A stretch of 64,000 nt of DNA from Catenaria anguillulae PL171 (lineage: Eukaryota > Blastocladiomycota > Blastocladiomycetes > Blastocladiales > Catenariaceae). Numbering within the stretch: position 1 is the first letter of the stretch; every line of letters begins with the position of its first letter. The notes below the pieces were generated by a model. That model ran no database searches and was not told the origin of the DNA. It worked only from the letters and a program-made list of their open reading frames with translations. Positions 1 to 12,514 of this stretch are shown here, one piece after another. The stretch covers positions 83,823 through 147,822 of the forward strand of contig MCFL01000061.1 of the NCBI GenBank assembly GCA_002102555.1, written 5' to 3'. The position numbers were made by a program, and so were the translations under genes.

Positions 1-603
1 GCGACTCATACGCTTCTTTTCGTGTCTAGTGATTGCACATCTCACTTCCCAACGCAACGCACTCGATATGCTTCAAGTCCGCATCAAGGCTTTGTTGGCG
101 TACGTCGACGCTGTTCGCGCCGGTATCATTCATTCCTCCCTTTACACCTACCTACCTTCGCGTGACATGCCTGACTGATCATTCGACTGATGCTATCAAA
201 TCAGGCACGGTTCCCGCCGACCACGCACTCCTCCGCCAAATCGCTTCAGTCACACACCAACTTCCCTCCATCTCTGGCCCGCAGTTTGCCGAGCAGTTTG
301 CCAAGGACTACAGTGAAGTCCTTCTAGCACTCTATTTGGCCGTCATGACAAAGACGACCCAAAAAACCAATGACGTACGATACTTCCCTTCATTCCCCAG
401 ATCACCGCAATGACAGACAACTCACTTGCACTATGTGTCATGCCAAATAGCTCGTCGATCGTCACGTCGAGGCCACCGCCAATCAATCCGTTGGTGGCGG
501 ACCAGAGCGCATGTCGAGCATGTCATCCATGGGCGGGCGTCGCGGTGGAAGGCATCGGGCAGATCCTCGGGGTATGATGGGCATGATGGGCGGCATGTTC
601 TAA
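1..603 (+). CDS. CSN6: COP9 signalosome subunit 6, 3' portion (partial at window start)
   Basis: This is the C-terminal part of CSN6, the catalytically inactive MPN-domain subunit of the COP9 signalosome that removes NEDD8 from cullins. The window opens inside an intron whose acceptor is at 28-29. Exons are about 30-122, 205-374 and 451-603, with GT-AG introns at 123-204 and 375-450. The product runs from the helical segment containing LDMLQVRIKALL, through AVMTKTTQKTND, to a Gly/Met/Arg-rich tail ending GMMGMMGGMF. The helical part follows the human CSN6 C-terminal region, and the TITKT-like stretch is recognisable. The 5' half, including the MPN domain, is missing here but present at 52,540-53,140, directly before the second copy of this segment. 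The truncation is therefore a window or contig boundary, not a pseudogene. Confidence 0.85.
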
Positions 604-2301
604 GCGTATACTCGAACCGAGAAATTGATTGTCTGGTCATGTATGGGCATGTAAATAGTGACGGATCAGTGTGCAATGTATTCTCGCCTGTATCTCAGGC
701 TCTATGTGTGAATGCGAATCAGGGCGTTCAGCAGCTTTCCACCTCGTAGGATAGTGCCACCACAAGTTTTTTTCATTCATGATACATTCGTACTTGACTA
801 TAACTTTGACTGAAGGAGGACGCGTCAAAGAAGCACATCCGCTAACCACCATCAATGACGATCGGTTTGGTTTCTTGTCAAGTCCTCGTTCGGGGAGCGG
901 CCTGTCAAGCGAGCTTGTGCGAGGAACGACAAATCCAATTGGGCCCGTTGGAGCGCAGCAAAGTGCAATACAATGCGACTTTGCGGCCAGGTCCGGCAGC
1001 CAATGCATTCACAGCTGGCATCCGTCTAAGTATTGTACCGCAACATTCTGGCGCGAGTCGGCAGCACGCCGACGCGCCGCCTTAGCAACCTTTTGGCGCC
1101 AAGAGACCAGAACTTGGCAGATTCGCATCCAATGAATGCTCACAAACGCACATGCAGACCCTCCGCAGTATGCCGTCATCATCAGCGCCATATTTCAGCC
1201 AGCAAGGGTCCTGCAACATGCCTACCCATACCGTCGTCGCGTTGATCTGCCCGCGGCGGCACCATCGACACGAAACCGCACCAACATAACCACGCAACCG
1301 CCCACGTCACACGATCTTCGCAGAGCCTCACAGACGACCAGCAGAACGACTCGAGCACTATTCCTCGTGCCGTGTCCGCTCGCATTCCATGTCCATGGAC
1401 TGCCTTCACCCGCCACTGCGTCCTTGTGCCCGTCCAAGTCTGCCGAGCCGTTGGTCGTATGCGCACGGTCCGGTTGGCGACTGGCAACTCGTGCCGCGCT
1501 ACCACAAGGTCTTTATTGCGATAAGCAAAGTCCATTGCCTGTTCCGTGGATGAGGGCGCAACGGCCGGTGCATCAGCCGGCCCCTCGTGGCGACCGTCAT
1601 GCCGCACGCTTTAGCGCCGATGGAGTGTGTGCCGAGGTGGCGGATTCAATGATCGAACAGGGTGTCACATGCATGGGTATGACCCGGGTCCGAAGATTTT
1701 GTTTGATTTGGGCGGCCGCGGATGGCCAATGGCCGCGAGTACAGGTATCGTGGGTTGGCGGCCAAGCGCATGCAAGGGGAAATCAGAGGTCGGAGAGTTT
1801 ATTGCGGGCAGAGGCGACTGCTCTCGTGTATAGTCCAGTGCATGGATACTGTCAAGGTATGTGGGATGTTTCTGTGCGGCCAGGTGACGTGTCTGAGACA
1901 CTTTTGTCGACGCGCCCGCGGTGAGACTTTCCCGTCTGCTGGCCGCGTGTGTCGGCTCAAAGAACCAACTGGGCCGTTCTCGGCAGTTTCTTTGTCATTC
2001 CTTGGATGACGTTTCCACATTTGCACTGCACCTTTCCCGCATAGGTACCTGGGTCGCGCATTTGACCGCAAACCGAAATCGCTTCAATTGTCCGCACACG
2101 ATAACCGACGCGACCCACACTTTCCCACTTGACGCAAGCTATCGATTCCACCAAGGAGTAACATCTATTTCAAGCACACTGCCCGGAACTGCTTGCAATA
2201 CATTTCACCCTACCCCTCCCGTCGAGCTCAAGTCAGCTGGAGCCTCAATCAACTCGGATTCAATTCAACCTCCACTTCGACAAACACTTCTTGTCGGCGC
2301 C
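604..2301. other. Intergenic region with a doubtful 262-codon open frame
   Basis: No gene is supported between the CSN6 stop and the next start. A frame stays open from 1136 to 1924 (262 codons) and is unchanged in the second copy at 54,324-55,112. Its predicted protein shows no domain, has mixed Arg/Pro/Ala low-complexity content typical of GC-rich non-coding frames, and is overlapped by other open frames on both strands. I leave it uncalled. Confidence 0.5.
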
Positions 2302-4437
2302 ATGTGCGCACTCACCAACACCCCTCGTTGCGGCCCGATCGGCGCACGATTCTTCATCACTTGGTTCTTGTGCGTATACCACTCGCTTTTTTGCTTGATT
2401 CCTCTGTTGTTTCATTGGGCTCACAAGTGGTACTGCGCACAATATCTGTGCAGCCTACTCGTGGTCATTTGCGTCCTTTTCAACATCCCACTCGCCCTTT
2501 CTGCCCCTTTGCCCGCGAGCCCCAATGTCACATTCACGGGCACCCCGCGCTCGCTCACCTTGCCGCGCCTTGATCTGTTCCCGGCTCAGCTTACGACCAT
2601 CTTTCAAGTTGGGCTCAACAACATCAACCCGTCCAAGACACGCCCTGTTTCTACCATTCTCTCAAGCCCGCTTCCCGCGTCCATTGACTTCTTGTCCGCA
2701 TGGCCCGGCGCAATCACGCAACTCATGACTCGAAACGCTTCCTTCGTGCCTCATGCGCCCATCGCGTCGCTTCATTTTTCGAGCGTCGGGGGCACCGACT
2801 TGGGCCGCCGTGTGCACACTGCCTTCACTTCAGCGACAGAAACGGCCACCAAACCCGTCCTTTCTCTCCTGTCACTCGTCCCGACAGTCTTCGCGTTGAT
2901 CGTTGGTGCTCTGCGCGACTCGGTCCGGCTCATCCAAATTCATGACCACGAGCACGAGCTCAAGTTTCTTGCCGAACGCGTGTATCGCACTTGTCCATTG
3001 TCGGCGGTTGCCAGCCACCTTGGCCGGAACGCAACGAGTGTGAATGGAGACGCGGGCGTGTGTCGTCGAGCAGAGTTTGCTGTGATGATTGTCGAGGGCC
3101 GCAAACAGGTATTGAATCATGATGGTGTGTGATGATTTGCCTTTTCCCTCCTTTCTGTTCACTTCCTCGGTCAACTAACCCTGCTGTCCACTTCTGAATG
3201 TTTGTATATCATTTTCAGATGTTCCGACAAACGTTGACCGGTTGTACATGCATGCAACGCGAGACTCCTCGTCGTACACCTCATACTCCCCGTACTCGAA
3301 CTCGTCCAACAAAGACCGCCAGTCGTACGCCAAGTCTCACGGGAACACATCACGTACATCGCTCAATCTCCCTTGGATCCACAACTCGTTCGCAAGGCAA
3401 TGTTTCCACTACATCGTGACAAGCACCGTCGACAAGCTCAAGCAAGGTGCTCCTGCTCGCGTCCTGGTTCCACTGATTCCTCCTCATCCAAGTTCTCCGC
3501 GCTCGAATTCAATCACACCATGTGTCTGCACCGCGACACGCCGCTCACACTTCAAGAAAACAAGCTCCCCGCGCAAAGCAGCGTGGCGCCCGTGCAAAGC
3601 ACGCACCCAGACCGTCGACAAGAAGAGGCCGCCGATGGTTCCATGTTCAAGCTCGTTGTGAGCGCCGGCTCTTGGATGGCCGCGTTGCTCGCCCCAGTGT
3701 CGCGGCTGAGCTACTTGGCGGTCGCTTCTTTGCTTGCGGTGGCGGCCGGCGTTGGATTATCGATTCGCTTGCATGGACGTCAGGCAGGTTCGGTGGGCAA
3801 GGCGGCAGTTTTCTCAGGTAAGGAAAACCGGGCAGCAAAGTGCTGCAGCGCAGGCAAGGTGGGCGAGGCAAAAGAGGCAAAGTCCGGAAAGGGAAAGCGC
3901 AAGAAGAACCAGGCCAGGACGGCGAAAGCCGGCGTAAAAGAAGCAATGGAAACGTTCCAGGCGCCGCCTATTGCAAATCCACAGCACATTTCCTGGGCCG
4001 ACTTCGCCTACTTTGACGAGCTCGAAGATGCGGCCAACGCATCCTCGGATGCCCCATTTGCGTACAATGACGACGGGCACCCGCTTGAGTCCCCATTCAT
4101 CGCGCCAACACACCCTCTGCGCTTGTTTACCGACACGCTTGCCCAACACGCCCAAGCATCTGGGCGGTTCCAAGCTGGCACATCGCTTTCCCTGTCCCGC
4201 CGGTTGTTCGAAAACCGGTTGCGGTTGCACGCAGGGTCCCCCAGTGAGGGCGCCCTCAAGATCGAACGTGCAAGGGGTCGCGTCGGCGGCAACAAGGTTG
4301 CTCGTGTTCTTTGGGTGATATCGGCCACACAGTACCCAACCGATTGCAAGTATGCCAAGGATGACAACAACAGCGTCTGTCCAGCGTCGTTGGCTGAAAT
4401 CGAAATCATGTGGGATGCAGGCCACTTCCAAGGGTAG
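2302..4437 (+). CDS. Hypothetical multi-pass membrane protein
   Basis: I do not recognise this family. The ATG at 2302 was chosen because it directly precedes a hydrophobic N-terminus (RFFITWFLCVYHSLFCLIPLL, then LCSLLVVICVLFNIPLAL) that looks like one or two membrane segments. A luminal-type region with N-x-T/S sites follows, then another hydrophobic stretch near LLSLVPTVFALIVGAL. Exon 1 ends at 3124 and a GT-AG intron covers 3125-3218. The next exon encodes a Ser/Tyr/Thr-rich segment. A later frame (to 4437) carries a third hydrophobic block (LAVASLLAVAAGVGL) and a Lys-rich then acidic cytoplasmic-type tail. Between about 3370 and 3650 the reading frame must change. I cannot tell a second intron from a base-calling slip; the second copy differs exactly there (ctccc versus ctcc at ~3381). 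The C-terminus is least certain. Confidence 0.5.
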
Positions 4438-5729
4438 GAGGGCGCGCATCCGACTTGGAAGGAGGTCGTTGGGCCGATTGCGCCGGTGTCTGACAAGCGC
4501 GAGGTGTGTATTCCATGCCCTTCCCCCTTGCACGAACACCGAGATTATTGCTCAACGTTTGCGTTTGGACCTGTCACATGTAGATCGGACGGAGAAATGA
4601 TTCTGCACACGGCTGTTGACCAACGAGTGAGGTTGATACATTCGTCCATTTTACACGCTCATTGTCTCTAGTGTACATGAAACGTGTCCAAGATGACACC
4701 TTGCGTCGTTCTACATACCTCCATAGCCGATTATCTCTTCCACTGGACGGCGTGCGATGACGTTTACGTGGGAATACGCAAACAAGGCGCCAAAGGTAGT
4801 GCTCAAGGCCGTGGATGAGCGTGTTCGGCCGGCAAGTCTGTCGTCAAGTCAGAAGTAGAGTTTCAGGGGTTCGCAAAAGAGGCGGGCGGGTGGAAATGTT
4901 TGTGTTGTACCATGCGCCGGTCAAGTTGGTCAGCTCTGCTTTGGACCTTCACCAACCCCGTCACCTACACTCCTGATTGCTCCGTCGTGACAAAGGTTTC
5001 TGCACACGCAAAAGGGGTGATGGTTCCATGACGCTTGTCCGGTCACTTGTCTGTATCCGCCTCTCATTGCATGGTAAATATTATTATTTTCACTTGTCCG
5101 TTTTGTGAATGTGTCGCAATTAGCTCGTCAACGTTTCGGTTTCGGGTCGAGAATGGGAACATTCGCAACAGCGGCGGTCGCGTCTCTCTGCAGTTCCAAC
5201 TTGGCCGTCATTGACAATGGCTGTTGATATGGCTTCACTGGCGAACAGACATTTTTCAGCGGAAAACAAAAGACACAGACGCACCGATGAATAAATACCA
5301 CTCGATGCACTCTCTTGCTTGATGCAACACTGCCCAATCACAGTACCACTTACCCACGCCTGTTAATCCCACCCACGGTATCACAGTATGTAGCCTCCTT
5401 GCCCGCTGCCTGCCACGTTGCCACGTGGGATCCTGCGTTCAGGCGATCACAGGCTACTTCGGATGGGGATGGGGACCCACCTTGCGAGTCCGCCCTGACG
5501 AAATGGTAACGGGCTGGATGCCTGCTCGAGCCCATTGGCGCCTGTCTGGACCGGAACGGCCTCCTTTAGGATCGTGGTGGGCCGGCGATGACCCTTTGCA
5601 CCCCCTTTTCAGCATCGCATCGCAGGTGCCTCGTTTCGTGATGCGACAACCCAGTTCTGACTCGGTTCGCCTTCTCCCCGCCCACTTCGCACAGGTCGCA
5701 GTTACTGGCATATTCTCGTCGCTATTGTC
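4438..5729. other. Intergenic region
   Basis: I see no supported gene in these 1.3 kb. Open frames are under 85 codons and overlap on both strands. The stretch just before the GGPP synthase start is the likely promoter, but I could not assign specific motifs. Confidence 0.5.
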
Positions 5730-7164
5730 ATGTCTTCCTCCTTCAACCAGCACCCGCAACCCACTTACCCAGTGGCCGAAAATGCCAGGTCGGCGCCTCC
5801 AAGACACGGTTCTTCGCCACCGCTTCGCGCCGAATCCAACCACTTGCCCTATAATCCCCCGTTGCCGCCAAAAGACACGACCCGCGATGAAGTACCCCGA
5901 CGTTTCTGTGTCCGCCACTCATTCTGTCGCTCCCTTACCTGTTTCTTTCCTTGACGTTTCTCCCCAGATTCTCCTTGCACCGTACGCCTACCTGCAAAAG
6001 AACCCGGGCAAGGGCGTTCGGAGCAAAATCTTTGCCGCCTTCAACAAGTGGTGCCAGGTGCCCGACGACAAGCTGGCCATCATCAGCAAAGTGGTCGAGA
6101 TGCTGCACGGCGGCAGTTTGCTGTATGGCAATACTCCTGCGACTTGTCCGAAATTTGTTTCGTTTCCAAATCCAACCTACTAACCTCACGCTGCCCAATG
6201 TCGCTAACAGTATCGATGACATTGAAGACGAATCGCACTTGCGCCGTGGCCGTCCCGTCGCCCATCGTGTCTTCGGCATGGCCAACACCATCAACTCGGC
6301 CAACTATGTGTACTTTTTGGCGCTCCGCGAGGTGCAGCTGCTCAAGCATGCGAATGGTGATGCTGGTAAGGGTGTGGCCATTTTCACCGAGGAGTTGATC
6401 AATGCGCACGAGGGCCAAGGCATGGAGATCTTTTGGCGGGAAAACTTGGTTTGCCCGACCGAGGACGAGTATTTGGAGATGGTTGGAAACAGTACGCTGT
6501 CATTGTTTCCTCCATTGAATGCTGGCCCGTGCCGATCGGATCCGATCTTACCATTTTGTGTCTGTCAATGGACAGAAACGTCGGCACTGTTGCGATTGGG
6601 TGTGCGGTTGATGGTCGAGTATTCCGTTCAAGCTCAGTATGTATTTCCTCCATTAGCAACTCTCTCGTCTCTCGAAATTCTGCGCGCACCACTTACCCTT
6701 GCAGTCTCTTCTCAAACCCCAGACCCCAGGCCGTCCACACCTACACCTCTCTGTCGACCCAAATCGGCAACTTGTTCCAAATCCGCGACGACTACATCAA
6801 CCTTGTGTCTGCCGAGTTTGCTGTGACCAAGGGCTACTGTGAGGACATTGAAGAGGGCAAGTTTTCGTTTCCGATGATTCACTCGATCCGGTCCACGCCG
6901 CACGACCGCCAGCTTCTCAACATCTTGAAGCAGCGGCCCACGGACCGCCACTTGAAGGACTATGCACTGACGCTGTTGCGCGAGACGCAGTCGCTTGAGT
7001 ATACGCGCAAGTACCTTTGCGCGTTGGATGCGCAGATTGCGGGTTGGATCCAGGAGCTGGGTGGAAATGATGGGTTGGCAAAGTTGTTGGTGTATTTGAG
7101 AAGAGAATATGCCGACAAGGTCGAGGAGAAGATTCAAGGTCAAGTACCGGTTGACCAGCTCTAG
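5730..7164 (+). CDS. GGPS1: Geranylgeranyl pyrophosphate synthase
   Basis: This trans-prenyltransferase condenses farnesyl diphosphate with IPP to make C20 GGPP for protein prenylation and isoprenoids. Five exons fit: 5730-5891, 5968-6122, 6211-6491, 6576-6636 and a last exon from 6705 or 6723 to 7164, all with GT-AG introns. Either acceptor keeps frame, giving 372 or 366 aa. The N-terminus is a Pro/Ser-rich extension of about 54 residues; homology then starts at [15 protein letters not shown]. The first Asp-rich motif DDIED (residues ~108-112) is followed by [10 protein letters not shown] and [22 protein letters not shown] carries the second Asp motif in the DDYxN form usual for GGPP synthases, and [12 protein letters not shown] is also diagnostic. 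The gene converges on the phosphatase gene at 7376. Its second copy (58,905-60,406) carries frame-disrupting indels. Confidence 0.93.
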
Positions 7165-7375
7165 CTTTGGACTCCCTCCTTTCCACTGGTCATTCATCGC
7201 GATTTATGTGCCTTACGCCGTTGTATTCCACTAGTTACCCTCTCTGGTCACCCAATGTATCATTCGCCCCTCCCAAAATATATGTTTCCTCAAGATCGCC
7301 AAGCATGCAAGGGAAGAGTACTGCTTGGAAAAGGATAGAATCAAGTATAGATGCTAGAGATTTTCAAGCGCGTCT

Positions 7376-9229
7376 TCACTCGTACAAAATGCCACAAGCC
7401 CCCTTTGCCTTACACACATCTTTGCCATTGTACAAAACCCTGTACTTGATCGCCCCATCCTCCTTACCCACCCACTTTTCAACCACCACCTGGCTGGCAT
7501 ATGCGGGCCAAACATCCACCTTGACGTCCAACGCCCTGAGCAACACGGCAATGGTGGTATCATGCGTGGCAAACACGCTGAGCCCTGGGTTGGCCCGCGA
7601 CTCGACCACCAACTCCCTCAATGCACGGCCACCGGTTGCGCGCGCGAAATCCCGTGACACGCGCATAAATTGCTTGCCCGCCCACACGAGCAGCCGGTCG
7701 AGCACCACGGGCGACACGCAGGGGCCCGGGCCGTGGCCCACGGGCAAGGATTCGGGCAAGCACAGCGAAATGTCGTGGCACCGGGCCGTGGCCACCATGT
7801 CAAACAACCTGCCGAGGTTGCGCTCAGTCCACGGTTGATTGCCAAACGCCAACAGTTTGGGCAAGCCGTGCGGGCCCGAGAGCAAGTCGGTCGGATCAAA
7901 ATAGTCAAAGATTGTGTTTTTCAGGCTCGGGTTGCTCAAACTCAGCGGGTCCTCGTTCGGGTGCTGCGTGTCAATGAGCTGCGCAGGCGGCAGCGGCAGC
8001 CGCTGCGGGGCGTACACGCCCATGGCAAAGTGGACGGCCGATGCAATGGTGCGGTTGAAATCGGTCGACTTGAAGCGCAGGTTGCGCGTGCGCACGAGCG
8101 ACCGGTATTGTTGCCCGTAAAAACGGCCCAGGCGGTTGAGTTGGTGGGCGCCTAGGCGTGTCAGTTGGCCCAGGACACAGTTGCCAGGCCATTGTGGGGT
8201 TGGGTAGCGCTTTGTGCCCGTGCGCGAGCTGACAGTGACCGGATCGCAGTTGGACCAGAGGGGCGTGACAGAGTGCGAGTTGGGGCCGGGGGTGGCGGAA
8301 AAATTGGCCGAGGCAACGGGCCACGTCGTCGGTGTACGGTCACCTACGGTACACATCAACCCAAGAGAGTGAGATCCCATGTGAACGGTAAGGTAGAACG
8401 GCGCAAGCACGGAAAATCAATGTTGCGTACCATGACGGACAAAAATGAAGGCGTGATGCAACGTGTGCGTCGACTCGTTCGGGTCATCGTCACCTGGTTT
8501 AGGTAGCATGACGGGCGCCTCGCAATAGTCCCAAGAGCCAAGTGCGAGTCGCGGTTGAGGGACGGGTTCGGGATGAACTCGCATGCCGCCGCCGGCACGA
8601 TTTTCTTCAACACTGGGTTTCTTGCCAATGGAAGCTGGTTCCTTGACCGCAGAATTGGCGGGCACCGGTTTGGGGTCGGACTCCCTTGGAGGAACCGGCA
8701 CAGCGATGGACGCGGGCTTTGCTGGCTCTGGCGCGGGCACGGCAAGGACTGTCGGAGACGACTGGGCTTGATCCAACTTGATGTCTGCGGCGCCTTGCTT
8801 GGCTGTCTCGGTCGAAGTTGGAGTTGGAGAGGCAGGCGAGTTCGAGTACCAGTAACTAGCCGCAGCGACCACGATCAAGACGGCCACAGCCAAGAGCGCC
8901 AACGACCACTTACGGCCACCCAAACTCTCGGGCTTTCGAGCCACCGCCAACTTGCCTCGGCGTTTGCGCCCGCTGCCGCCTTGCTTACCAACCCCGTCAA
9001 CAAGCGGCGCTCCATCGTCGTCGGCGCGGATCGCGTCGTCGTCGTCCTCGTCGTGACTGCCGTCGGCATCTTCGTCCGAGGTGTTGGCCGTGATGCTGGT
9101 CCTGCGCAATTGGATCCCTTGGTTGGATGGCGTAGCGCGGGCACTGCGAGGGCCACTGCCGCGGTTGCGCTTCGGGCTGTTGGTTGGTTGGGACTTTGCG
9201 TTGTCGCCGCGGGAGGCTCTTGGCGGCAT
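7376..9229 (-). CDS. Type II membrane histidine acid phosphatase (PXYLP1/ACPL2-like)
   Basis: Branch-2 histidine phosphatase of 588 aa from two exons: 8431-9229 and 7376-8343, with the intron at 8344-8430. The intron splits the catalytic RHGDRTP motif (residues ~265-271) right after the His codon: FVRH is in exon 1 and DRTP in exon 2. The proton-donor HD motif is in FATHDTTIAVLL (~527). STDFNRTIASA matches the STD-x-RT signature of acid phosphatases. The N-terminus is basic/acidic and cytoplasmic-looking, with one membrane segment at ~108-127 (LALLAVAVLIVVAAASYW) and no cleavable signal, so the catalytic domain should be luminal or extracellular. The layout resembles animal 2-phosphoxylose phosphatase 1, but the substrate in this fungus is unknown. 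The second copy lies at 60,543-62,372. Confidence 0.82.
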
Positions 9230-9673
9230 AATGGGCGGGGCAGAAGTTCAAAGAGTCAAGGCAGATAGTGCATGCGTAATACAACGACGGGATCTACATA
9301 GTCAAAGTCAGTCTGGAAGCGATATGCCATGCCCACTGGCATGCCCTGACGTCCTTGCATCTTGCTTACGAGGCAGGCGCCGCCGAGGCTTCTAAAGTCG
9401 TTCTTCAGCTGTTCGAGGGCATCTCAGCGTGTTCCAGAAGGCTTCTGAACGTTGGCTCAGTTGGACCTTCACGCCATGACGCCATGTGCACACCGAATCA
9501 ATGTACAGCATAAACGATTATATCTAGTGGGTAGTGAAAAGACTGAATAAAGGCACCAACAGCAACAAAAATGCGAAAGCGGGCGTCTTCTTCGCAGGCA
9601 GAGGAGGTCGAGCCCGCTATGGATTTGTGTACAAAACGGAAGAGGCAAAACTCGACATCCAAACGGCGAGCCC
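9230..9673. other. Intergenic region between phosphatase and first symporter
   Basis: Both neighbours are on the minus strand, so this holds the 3' flank of the symporter gene and the probable promoter of the phosphatase gene. No further gene or clear element is seen. Confidence 0.5.
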
Positions 9674-11306
9674 TTAGTGAAGCTCATCGGCCTCGGGCTT
9701 GGACAGACCCTTCTCCTCATCTGCAACATCCATAAACTCGTTCTCAACAACCTCCTCGCGGAACCGACCCTCCCAGCGGGCCATGACCACGGTGGCAATA
9801 CAGTTACCGGTCAAGTTGATGGCCGTGCGCGCCATGTCCATGAACGGATCCACACCGAGAATCATGAGAATACCATCGGTGGGCAGACCAAACGACTTTG
9901 CGGTCGAGGCGAGCACCACGAGCGAGGCACGCGGGACAGCAGCGACACCCTTGGACACTAGCATGAGCGTGAGCATCATCACAATCTGAGTGCCGAAATC
10001 TTGTTCAATGCCCGAGATTTGCGCGCAGAAACGCGAGGCCATAGCGAGGTACAAGGTGGTGCCGTCAAGGTTGAACGAGTAACCCGTGGGCATGACAAAA
10101 GCAACAATGTCGCGGGGAACGCCAAACTCGACCATGATCTCCATGGCCATCGGCAAGGCCGACTCGGACGAGGCAGTCATGAAAGCCAAGGTGGCGGGCT
10201 TGCGGATCGCCGAGAAGAACTCGAGCAAGCCGACGCGGCAGAAGAGAATAACGGGAACAAATACGACCACGAGCAACACAACCAAGGCACCGTAGAGCGA
10301 GCCGACGAGGACACCAAGGCTCTTGAGCACGCCAAAGCCGTTCTTACCAACCACAGACATGAGAGCGCCCATCACACCCATGGGTGCGAGCAACATCACG
10401 ATCCAAGTGACCTGGAGACGCGAATTGAAATGTTAGCATGCGAAATCAAACATGAGGAGAATGCCCACGACTGCGGGCACAAGTAAATTTTAGCGAAAAA
10501 AAAAACACACTTGAAACATGGCATCCATGAGAGAGTCCAAAAAATTCACCATAGTTGCACGCTTCTTGCGCGGGATCCAAAGGAGACCAATCGAGAAGAC
10601 GACAGCGCAAGTGACCAAGCCGAGAGTTTCGTTTTTGGCGGCAACGTCGAAAAACGACGTGGGGACGAGCTTGTTGAGCATGGACTCGACAGAGATGACG
10701 GCACCAGTGTCGACAGTGCCGCTCGCCTTGACAATCTTCACGCCCACACCGGGTTGGGTGATGTTGACGGCAAAGAGACCGATAAACAGAGCAATCGTGG
10801 TGACCGTCCAGAAGTACTATGTGACCAAGAAAATGGGGAAAAAAGGCCAAAGATAGGGGGGGGAGTCAGTCAAAGCCAAACGTCCTTCAGGCATGTAGTG
10901 AGACATGCGACATGTGTGATGCGAGATACAACACGCCACACCAGACGTGGATCATGGCGAGAGCAGCAAGCATGAACACTTATGATATCAGAGGAAGTAA
11001 ACGTACAGCGAGCGACTTTGCAAACAAGCGGCCAACACGACCAACATCGTCACCGTGACCGGCAATACCCACAACGAGAGTCGAGAAAATAAGGGGCGTG
11101 ATGAGTGCCTTGACAGCGTTGATGAAGGTGTTGGCCATGACCTTGCCCGTGTAGGCGCACGGCTCGCCGACTAGGCCACCAATCAGGAGACCGAGGATGG
11201 TGCCGAGGGCAATGTAGTGGCCGAGGCCAGTCTTGGTCCTGAGGAAGGTCCAGGCGCCGCCAAGGGCACCCTGGTTCTTGTTCTTTGTGGAAACGTCGGC
11301 AGTCAT
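9674..11306 (-). CDS. DctA/GltP-type dicarboxylate/glutamate:cation symporter, paralog 1
   Basis: DAACS (SLC1/GltP/DctA) secondary transporter, expected to import dicarboxylates or acidic amino acids with H+ or Na+. Three exons join in frame: 11007-11306, 10511-10816 and 9674-10411, giving 447 aa. All introns are GT-AG. Diagnostic motifs are KALITPLIFSTLVVGIAG (TM3 region), the Ser-rich re-entrant loop [23 protein letters not shown] (the NMDGT-like substrate/cation motif) and [20 protein letters not shown]. The last is closer to bacterial DctA (ARxLxNxxGNxxATxVVAKW) than to animal EAATs, which have GD instead of GN. The C-terminal tail is acidic and cytoplasmic. A close paralog starts 2.8 kb upstream on the same strand, which argues for tandem duplication. 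A partial second copy is at 62,814-64,000. Confidence 0.92.
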
Positions 11307-12514
11307 GGTGATATGTTCTGGGGGTCGTTGGCAGGCGAGCAGTCTATTATACCGGGCTGATCGTTATGGTGGTGCTTACCCAACTTGTCGTATCGATGTG
11401 AGATGGCAAGAGGGCGAAAGATAATCAGCATTCACACGGGAGGAGAGAGCATGGGGGCGGGCTCGTCTTTATGGGCCGCCTTCGCAGCCTCTTGATGCGT
11501 GAGTTGCCTTCGCCAGTTCTCTGCTAGGCCGCCGCCCTGGGCCGAGCAAGCAAATGATGACCCGCCGAGCGTTTAATATGCACCGATTTGATTTGCCCCA
11601 ATTTCCCCCGAATCCTCACCGTGGCAACTGGACACAACGGGCGACCAATGGAATCGGAAACACGGCCTGCAAACCAACCATCTGCGAGCACTCGCGGCTG
11701 CAGCATCAGCTGGCACCACCGGCACATGGGCATGCACAGCTGCGCACGGAACTGCTCTTCGTCGAGGCCATGTGAGAGGTGCAGAGTGGTCATGTGGGCA
11801 ATCAACACGCATGCGGTCAGACTCCCATGTGGCGAAACAAGGCTCCTCGCTTATTTCGTGGCTCATTTGACCGGTGGCAACGACTCCACCGTGTCGAGAG
11901 TGCATTGAAAGAGCCTGAGACATGGTTCAGGCGACCGCCACATTTGCTCAAACAATGCAAATTGGCCAATCAGCAGCCGCCAGTCGTCGGTTGAAAGTAA
12001 GGGAATAGATCGCAAGTCCACCCTATGTCCAAGACTGCGGGGGTGTACAGGAACCGATGACCTCTTGTCCCACCCTGACGAGATGGATTTCCACCGACTC
12101 GGCTCGATACTGGAGAGGCACAACGGTTGCCTGCCGTCGCACTGGCCGGGTCCAACTTCGTTTCAAAGACTCGCTATACGCTTGTAAGTTATGCATTGAT
12201 GCCGACAAAAAAAAATGAAAAATGCACGACACTGCGAACCAAAACGACTTGCACAGGCGCTACCGTAACGCCACACAAATGGGGTACGTTGAAGACAAAA
12301 AAAAGAAAGAGTGGGGGAGAAGTGAGGGTAACCAAGAGCAGGACGAGACCAAAACATTGGACCGTCGAGAGACATAAGGGTGACTCGAGAGAGGTGAGAC
12401 ATGCCATATTCATGTACAGAAGGGGAAGCTGAGTGTCACCTGGCCTGGCAAGAAACCGTGGGACACTTACCATGATTGAAAGCGAAGGAAGTACACCACG
12501 GCCAACCCGGTTCT
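11307..12514. other. Intergenic region between tandem symporter genes
   Basis: About 1.2 kb separate the start of paralog 1 from the stop of paralog 2. No frame here shows domain content or conserved splice structure. The first few hundred bases above 11,306 should hold the paralog 1 promoter. Confidence 0.5.

Noticed and set aside
1635-1720. tRNA-like start (GCCGAGGTGGCGGATTC)
   Set aside because: The leading bases resemble a tRNA D-arm region, but no anticodon arm, T-arm GTTCGA box or acceptor pairing could be built nearby.
1136-1924. 262-codon open frame on +, perfectly kept in both copies
   Set aside because: Conservation here only reflects identity of the repeat copies. The protein has no domain, overlaps open frames on both strands, and has the Arg/Pro/Ala bias of GC-rich non-coding DNA.
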